A stretch of DNA of 37,756 nt from assembly GCA_019695095.1 (NCBI GenBank), contig JAIBAQ010000042.1:1-37756 (forward strand). The letters run 5' to 3'. Numbering within the stretch: position 1 is the stretch's first letter; the number at the start of each line of letters is the position of its first letter. The notes beneath the pieces were generated by a model that had not been told where the DNA came from, ran no database searches, and saw only the letters and a program-made list of their open reading frames with translations. Source of the DNA: Candidatus Hydrogenedentota bacterium. GTDB lineage: Bacteria > Hydrogenedentota > Hydrogenedentia > Hydrogenedentales > SLHB01. A program made the position numbers and the translations under genes. Positions 33,504 to 37,756 of the stretch are shown here, piece by piece.

Positions 33504-33532
33504 TTGACAGCGCGTCACGGCCGTTCTATCGT
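33504..33532 (+). promoter_or_regulatory. promoter of the esterase / DUF5703 unit
   Basis: A perfect TTGACA is followed after 17 nt by TATCGT. The predicted start (~33539) lies 22 nt upstream of the GTG at 33561, which rules out the longer frame start at 33504. Confidence 0.7.
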
Positions 33533-33560
33533 GGGCCTCGCAAACACACAGGAGGATATC

Positions 33561-34658
33561 GTGGGAATTATCTTCGCGCTGCTGCTGACCGTACTCACAC
33601 TAGATGGCGAGTATCCGGGGCACTATCAGGAACCCATCGAGGCGTCGCGCCCCATTCGCCAGAGGGAGTTTGACCAGATTGCCGACTACGCCCAGCGCCT
33701 CAACGCAGGCGCCCCGGCGCGGCGCGATGCGTTTGTCCAACCGGACTACGGAAGTGTCTCCGCATACGAACAGTCGATCGCTCCGCTTCGCGCTCGGGTG
33801 CGGGAGCGCATCGGGTTTCCACCGCCGATGATCAAGCGCGGCGCCGAACCCCGGTTCGAGCACGTCGCGGACGACTCCTATGCGAGTATCTACCGCGTAT
33901 GGTTGGAAGTCCTTGAGGGCGTGGAGTCCTACGGCATCCTCAGCATTCCCCACGGCCTCAAGGGACGTGCCCCGCTAATGATATGCCAACACGGCGGAGG
34001 TGGCAGCCCGGAGATCATTCAACCCACCATGCCTACCGCGGGCAACTACGGCTGGATGGTGCAGCGTGCCTTGCAGGAAGGTTATGTAACCTATGCGCCC
34101 GCGCTCATCTTCAACATCGGCGGAAACGAACCGATAGAGGGACCCAACCGATTGCAGTTGGACCAACAACTGCGAAACGTGGGCACGTCCATAATGGCCG
34201 TGGAGGTCTGGAAGATCTGCCGCGCCATCGACGTCGTCAGCGCCCGCCCCGAGGTGGACCGCTCGCGCATTGCGATGATGGGATTGTCGTACGGCGGCCT
34301 CTATACGCTCTACACAACCGCGCTCGAACCGCGCATCAAGGTGGCGGTGAGTTCGTGCTACTTTAACGAACGGAACCGCTATGCCTGGCAGGACTGGTCC
34401 TTCTTCAATTACTTCAACGAGTTCAATGACGCGGAAATCTGCGCGCTTATATGCCCGCGTCCGTTGATGGTGGAAGTTGGCATAAACGACGAACTATTCG
34501 CAGTTGAGGGCGCGCGCGCCGAGTACCAACGCGCGAGACGTTTCTGGGACGGCCTGAACCTCAGCGACCGCTTCGTGATGGCGGAGTTCGATGGTGGCCA
34601 CGAGTTTCGCGGTGACGGCGCATTCGAGTTCGTGAAACGCTACGTGTCGGGACAATAG
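33561..34658 (+). CDS. exported alpha/beta-hydrolase, dienelactone-hydrolase/acetyl-xylan-esterase-like
   Basis: The 365-residue protein has a short signal peptide (MGIIFALLLTVLTLDG). The hydrolase core shows an oxyanion region CQHGGGGSPE, the nucleophile elbow GLSYGG with Ser243, Asp310 in GINDEL and His347 in DGGHEF, a complete catalytic triad. The family removes acyl groups from polysaccharides or small esters. The GTG start at 33561 has AGGAGG five bases upstream and fits the promoter position; the upstream ATG-less frame to 33504 would begin inside the promoter. The next gene begins 30 nt downstream on the same strand, so esterase and DUF5703 protein likely act on one substrate. Confidence 0.9.
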   Translation: MGIIFALLLTVLTLDGEYPGHYQEPIEASRPIRQREFDQIADYAQRLNAGAPARRDAFVQPDYGSVSAYEQSIAPLRARVRERIGFPPPMIKRGAEPRFEHVADDSYASIYRVWLEVLEGVESYGILSIPHGLKGRAPLMICQHGGGGSPEIIQPTMPTAGNYGWMVQRALQEGYVTYAPALIFNIGGNEPIEGPNRLQLDQQLRNVGTSIMAVEVWKICRAIDVVSARPEVDRSRIAMMGLSYGGLYTLYTTALEPRIKVAVSSCYFNERNRYAWQDWSFFNYFNEFNDAEICALICPRPLMVEVGINDELFAVEGARAEYQRARRFWDGLNLSDRFVMAEFDGGHEFRGDGAFEFVKRYVSGQ

Positions 34659-34688
34659 ACGCCGGTGCGGACAATTGGGGGAAGTGAA

Positions 34689-36935
34689 ATGGGTGCATCG
34701 TTGCTTCTGGTCGCATTCGCGGCATGTTTGGGCTCGGGACCCGATGCCTACGACGTCGTGTGGACGTCTCCCAGTGCCGATTCATCCGGCTCAATGCCGC
34801 TCGGAAACGGCGACATCGGCGTCAACCTGTGGATGGAACCAAGCGGCGACCTTCTCTTCTACGTGAGCAAAACAGACGCCTGGGACGACAATTGCCGGCT
34901 GCTGAAACTGGGCCGCGTGCGCGTATCACTGACTCCAAACCCGTTTGCTGGCGTAAAGCACTTTCGGCAAACGCTCAAGCTCGAAGATGGCGCCGTCAGT
35001 ATCACGTCTGGACGTTCCGATTCCATTCGCATATGGGTGGACGCCAATCATCCGGCCGTGCGGGTCGAGGCGCGAACGAGCGATCCAACTTCGGTGGTCG
35101 TTGCGTTGGAACCTTGGCGGACTGAAAAGCGCGCGCTGGGCAAAGACGAAGCCGTCAGCGCATACGGAATGATGGAAGCGCCCCACCCCGTCTATTCAAT
35201 GCCTGACGTCATTTTCGACGACGCCGATGATACCGTTCTCTGGTGCCACAGTAACGAAACGTCGATCTGGCGTGAAACAATGGACCTTCAGGGCATGGGC
35301 TCATGGGCCGCCGAACGTCCGGATCCGCTGCTGTTCCGGACGTTTGGAGGAATGATTGCAGGTGACGGCTTGGTGAAGCGGGGCAAACTGGAGTTGGTCT
35401 CCCCCACTCCACGGCGAACTCATGACGTCAATGTGTATTGCCTGAGCACCGTCCCTCAGCAAGGCACGCCTACAATAGACGTTGCTGCCGTCACCGCCAG
35501 TTGGAGACAAAGAATAGCTGCGATTGCGGACGCGGATCGTACTCTGAACAAGCACCAATCGTATTCTGATCATCGCGCTTGGTGGCATGACTTCTGGAAT
35601 CGAAGCTGGATTCACGCGGATGGCAAGGACCAAGCCCGCGAGACATCTCAGGGATACGCACTGCAACGCTTCATGACCGCGTGCGCGGGACGCGGCGCTT
35701 CTCCCATCAAGTTTAACGGCTCCATCTTCACGGTCGACGCCCGCGAAGGCAAGGAAACCTTCGATGCCGATTACCGGCGTTGGGGCGGACCGTACTGGTT
35801 TCAAAACACGCGGCTCATCTACTGGCCGCTGATGGCGTCGGGCGATTTCGATATGGCGGCCCCGCTGTTTCGGATGTATACCGACGCTTTGCCCTTCGCT
35901 GAAGCGCGTACGCAAACCTACTTCGGTCACGACGGCGCCTTCTTCCCGGAGACCATGTACTTCTGGGGCGCATACGCCAACGACAACTACGGTTGGGATC
36001 GCGCTGGCAAACCCGTTTCCCTCGTGGACAACCGCTATATCCGCTGGTATTGGACAAGCCAACTGGAACTCATCGCGCTCATGCTCGATCACCATGCCCA
36101 CACGCAGGATGCTTCGTTTCTCCGGGACACCCTTCTCCCCTTCGCCGAAACCGCGCTGGAGTTCTTCGACAAACACTACGCACGCGATGCCGCCGGAAAA
36201 ATTCTGCTCAAGCCGGGCCAAGCGCTTGAGACGTGGCAGGACGTGGTGAACCCGGCGCCCGATATCGCCGGACTCCAATACGTGCTCTCTCGACTCATTG
36301 AGCTTCCACCGGACGCGTTTTCGGAGTCACAGCGCACCCAATGGCAACGCATGCTCAGCGAGACGCCGGATCTCCCAACGCGTGATCTCGAAGGGGTCCG
36401 TATGCTCGCGCCTGCGCAAGAGATTCTCGCTGACCGAGCAAACTCCGAGAATGCGGAACTGTACGCCGTGTTCCCGTTTCGCATCTTCGGCGTAGGCAAA
36501 CCCGATCTGGAACTGGCTCGCAAGACATTCGAGCATCGCGAGGTGAAGGGCAACAGGGGATGGAATCAGGATGCCGTGCAGGCCGCGCTTCTTGGAATGG
36601 CCGATACTGCAGCCGACCTCGTGGCAGACCGTTTTGTCACACACCACGAGGGCAGCCGATTCCCCGCTTTCTGGGGACCGAACTTCGACTGGATACCCGA
36701 CCAAGACCACGGGTGCAACGGCGTACTCGCCCTTCAGACTATGCTCATCCAATCCGAAGGCAAGACCATTCGCCTCTTCCCTGCCTGGCCCAAGAGCTGG
36801 GACGTCGACTTCAAAGTACACGCCCCATACCAAACCACCGTCGAGGGCCGTTTGAAGAACGGCAGACTCGAACGGCTCAAGGTACACCCGCAAGAACGCC
36901 TGGCGGACGTCGAGGTAATGCTACCGCGCGATTGA
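34689..36935 (+). CDS. DUF5703-type secreted glycoside hydrolase-like protein
   Basis: The 748-residue protein has a signal peptide (MGASLLLVAFAACLGS) and an N-terminal DUF5703 domain: YDVVWTSPSADSSGSMPLGNGDIGVN, then FYVSKTDAWDDNCRLLKLGRVRV. The middle and C-terminal parts have helical-barrel features, as in GH95-like (alpha/alpha)6 enzymes, with conserved WGGPYWFQNTRLIYWP and GHDGAFFPETMYFWG blocks rich in aromatic and acidic residues. A small beta domain closes the protein. DUF5703 proteins are found in polysaccharide-degrading bacteria and are predicted glycosidases; substrate unknown. A GGGGGAAG lies four bases before the ATG at 34689. It is co-directional with the esterase. Confidence 0.88.
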   Translation: MGASLLLVAFAACLGSGPDAYDVVWTSPSADSSGSMPLGNGDIGVNLWMEPSGDLLFYVSKTDAWDDNCRLLKLGRVRVSLTPNPFAGVKHFRQTLKLEDGAVSITSGRSDSIRIWVDANHPAVRVEARTSDPTSVVVALEPWRTEKRALGKDEAVSAYGMMEAPHPVYSMPDVIFDDADDTVLWCHSNETSIWRETMDLQGMGSWAAERPDPLLFRTFGGMIAGDGLVKRGKLELVSPTPRRTHDVNVYCLSTVPQQGTPTIDVAAVTASWRQRIAAIADADRTLNKHQSYSDHRAWWHDFWNRSWIHADGKDQARETSQGYALQRFMTACAGRGASPIKFNGSIFTVDAREGKETFDADYRRWGGPYWFQNTRLIYWPLMASGDFDMAAPLFRMYTDALPFAEARTQTYFGHDGAFFPETMYFWGAYANDNYGWDRAGKPVSLVDNRYIRWYWTSQLELIALMLDHHAHTQDASFLRDTLLPFAETALEFFDKHYARDAAGKILLKPGQALETWQDVVNPAPDIAGLQYVLSRLIELPPDAFSESQRTQWQRMLSETPDLPTRDLEGVRMLAPAQEILADRANSENAELYAVFPFRIFGVGKPDLELARKTFEHREVKGNRGWNQDAVQAALLGMADTAADLVADRFVTHHEGSRFPAFWGPNFDWIPDQDHGCNGVLALQTMLIQSEGKTIRLFPAWPKSWDVDFKVHAPYQTTVEGRLKNGRLERLKVHPQERLADVEVMLPRD

Positions 36936-37102
36936 TCGCCTGGCAAGCAACGCAAGCCTCTTCCTTCACGACAGAAGACCCTTGAGTCATTCCGATTCAT
37001 TGACCGAACAGTGCAACGACTCGTCACATATATATTTGGGAACACTTGGATGACGGACCTGCCCACTCGGACATCGTCTTTCTTGCTTGGGATCATCGCA
37101 AC

Positions 37103-37158
37103 TTGGTGGTGAGAACGTCCGGAAATTTACCACCAAGTCACAAAGACACGAAGAAGAA
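37103..37158. repeat. inverted repeat plus CACAAAGACACGAAG motif
   Basis: ACTTGGTGGT (37103-37112) is the reverse complement of ACCACCAAGT (37131-37140). The second arm continues into CACAAAGACACGAAG, a widespread intergenic motif type in PVC-like genomes (recalled, not searched). Confidence 0.6.
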
Positions 37159-37249
37159 CAAGAGAAGACAGAAGACACTCAATTCAAAATGACGAGAGGA
37201 CATTTGCATAACTAACTTCACGCGATAGGTCGAGGGTAACAGTCTTTCT

Positions 37250-37284
37250 TTTGCGGCTTTGCGCCTTCGCGCCACTGCGTTTCT
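37250..37284. repeat. TTTGCG-type short tandem motif
   Basis: Successive units TTGCGGC, TTTGCGCC, TTCGCGCC and ACTGCG, 6-8 nt each, form a degenerate tandem block like the 'TTTGCGCCTTTGCG' intergenic motif common in related genomes (recalled). Confidence 0.5.
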
Positions 37285-37468
37285 TCTTGAATTGAATTCT
37301 GCACGAAGATGCCAAGAGGCCGTTTGTCATGCAGAACTGCATGCGCGAAGACTCGCTCCAACACGGACCTTGGTAGAAGAAATCGCGGCCAAGCTAATGC
37401 ATCTATTTGGCGCTGTGCAGAATGCCCAGCCTTCTGTTCACTATCACTCCCACAGTCTTTTCTCTTGA

Positions 37469-37572
37469 GTGCCGTAGGCACGGCAGACTCCAGCCTGGGG
37501 TGAGAATCGCGTCAACGACGCGAATCGAAACCCCAGGTTCCTGCCCCCGCCCAACGGGAGCCCTGTAAGGGC
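37469..37572. repeat. three-hairpin intergenic element
   Basis: Hairpin 1: GTGCC-GTA-GGCAC (37469-37481). Hairpin 2: CCTGGGGT (37494-37501) with ACCCCAGG (37530-37537), containing an inner TCGCGTC-AAC-GACGCGA (37507-37523). Hairpin 3: GCCCT-GTA-AGGGC (37560-37572). The order and the shared GTA loops suggest a structured mobile or RNA element rather than random sequence. Confidence 0.7.
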
Positions 37573-37666
37573 GAGAGAGACTTGCACTGACTATCCATGA
37601 TGAAAACGAGGCGTAGACTAAGAAATTGGCGAAACGGCGGTGGCGTCTGGTGACGCGGAGAATATT

Positions 37667-37694
37667 GACCACGAAACACGCGAATCACACGAAT
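37667..37694. repeat. ACGAAACACGCGAA-type intergenic motif
   Basis: GACCACGAAACACGCGAATC followed by ACACGAAT is a degenerate tandem of ACACGAA. Similar motifs are scattered between genes in planctomycete-type genomes (recalled, not searched). Confidence 0.5.
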
Positions 37695-37756
37695 GAAGAG
37701 CGCCAATCAAGCCCATTCAGCGCAATGATTCATGCAAGAGGCGCAGGCATATATTG

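Larger units (their letters stand above)
36936..37756. other. non-coding region with several intergenic repeat motifs
   Basis: This 821-nt tail holds no gene I can support. It contains four repeat-like pieces: an inverted repeat leading into an ACCACCAAG...CAAAGACACGAAG motif (37103-37158), a TTTGCGGC/TTTGCGCC-type tandem (37250-37284), a three-hairpin element (37469-37572) and an ACGAAACACGCGAA motif (37667-37694). Short frames inside are not gene-like. Confidence 0.65.

Noticed and set aside
37259-37503. Two overlapping short frames in the repeat-rich tail
   Set aside because: They run through repeat motifs and hairpins, with no start signals or family features.
1-37756. CRISPR array, tRNA, rRNA, prophage or integrase
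   Set aside because: No regularly spaced repeats, no cloverleaf or rRNA sequence, and no phage or recombinase gene could be seen on either strand.

Overview
The window is about 38 kb of high-GC bacterial chromosome with no phage, plasmid, CRISPR, rRNA or tRNA signal. The gene content points to a free-living, probably Gram-negative-type bacterium of the PVC/Hydrogenedentota/Planctomycetota kind. Supporting features are a Tat-exported sulfatase, a secreted xylose-isomerase-like TIM barrel, a DUF5703 glycoside hydrolase, a secreted YncE-propeller/phosphoesterase, an A/P-rich lipoprotein, and intergenic 'CCACGAAACACG'-type repeats. That taxonomic call is an inference from gene style, not a search.

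Layout. 1-2010 holds the end of gatA, then gatB and rsfS (translation). 2063-2896 is a single-domain Ser/Thr protein kinase. 2918-5832 is a leftward pyrimidine operon pyrR-pyrB-pyrC with a clear promoter and a leader terminator (attenuator) at 5868-5982. 6160-7250 has a zinc-ribbon membrane protein and a leftward HU gene with its own promoter and terminator. 7647-10498 has a metallophosphoesterase-like protein that has lost its metal ligands, a leftward acyltransferase-HAD pair, and crcB with a DUF190 gene. 10659-13561 has a DUF2147 exported protein, an ABC-F ATPase and a short lipoprotein. 13978-17861 has a sulfatase converging on two overlapping glycosyltransferase genes. 18000-21774 is leftward: a small acidic protein, HDOD, tandem UspA, hisB and a canonical metallophosphoesterase. 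22114-29682 is the signalling part: a short glycosyltransferase, a chemoreceptor with a CZB-like zinc site in its extracytoplasmic region, a receiver protein lacking the phospho-acceptor Asp, and a three-PAS hybrid histidine kinase. 29810-36935 is a secreted catabolic cluster on two divergent units. 36936-37756 is non-coding and packed with intergenic repeat motifs.

How the genes work together. PyrR, PyrB and PyrC cover uracil-responsive regulation plus steps 2 and 3 of UMP synthesis. GatA/GatB serve Gln/Asn-tRNA amidation. CrcB with DUF190 is likely fluoride export. The receiver and hybrid kinase form one transcription unit, with a promoter resembling that of the chemoreceptor. The esterase, DUF5703 protein, TIM-barrel protein and phosphoesterase probably process polysaccharide-derived substrates outside the cytoplasm.

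The most noteworthy points are the pyr leader (terminator plus a 19-codon ORF ending inside it), two catalytically degenerate signalling/phosphatase proteins, the extracytoplasmic CZB-like site, and a dispersed intergenic repeat found near 6.85 kb and 20.3 kb. Nothing seen amounts to a clearly new multi-gene system.
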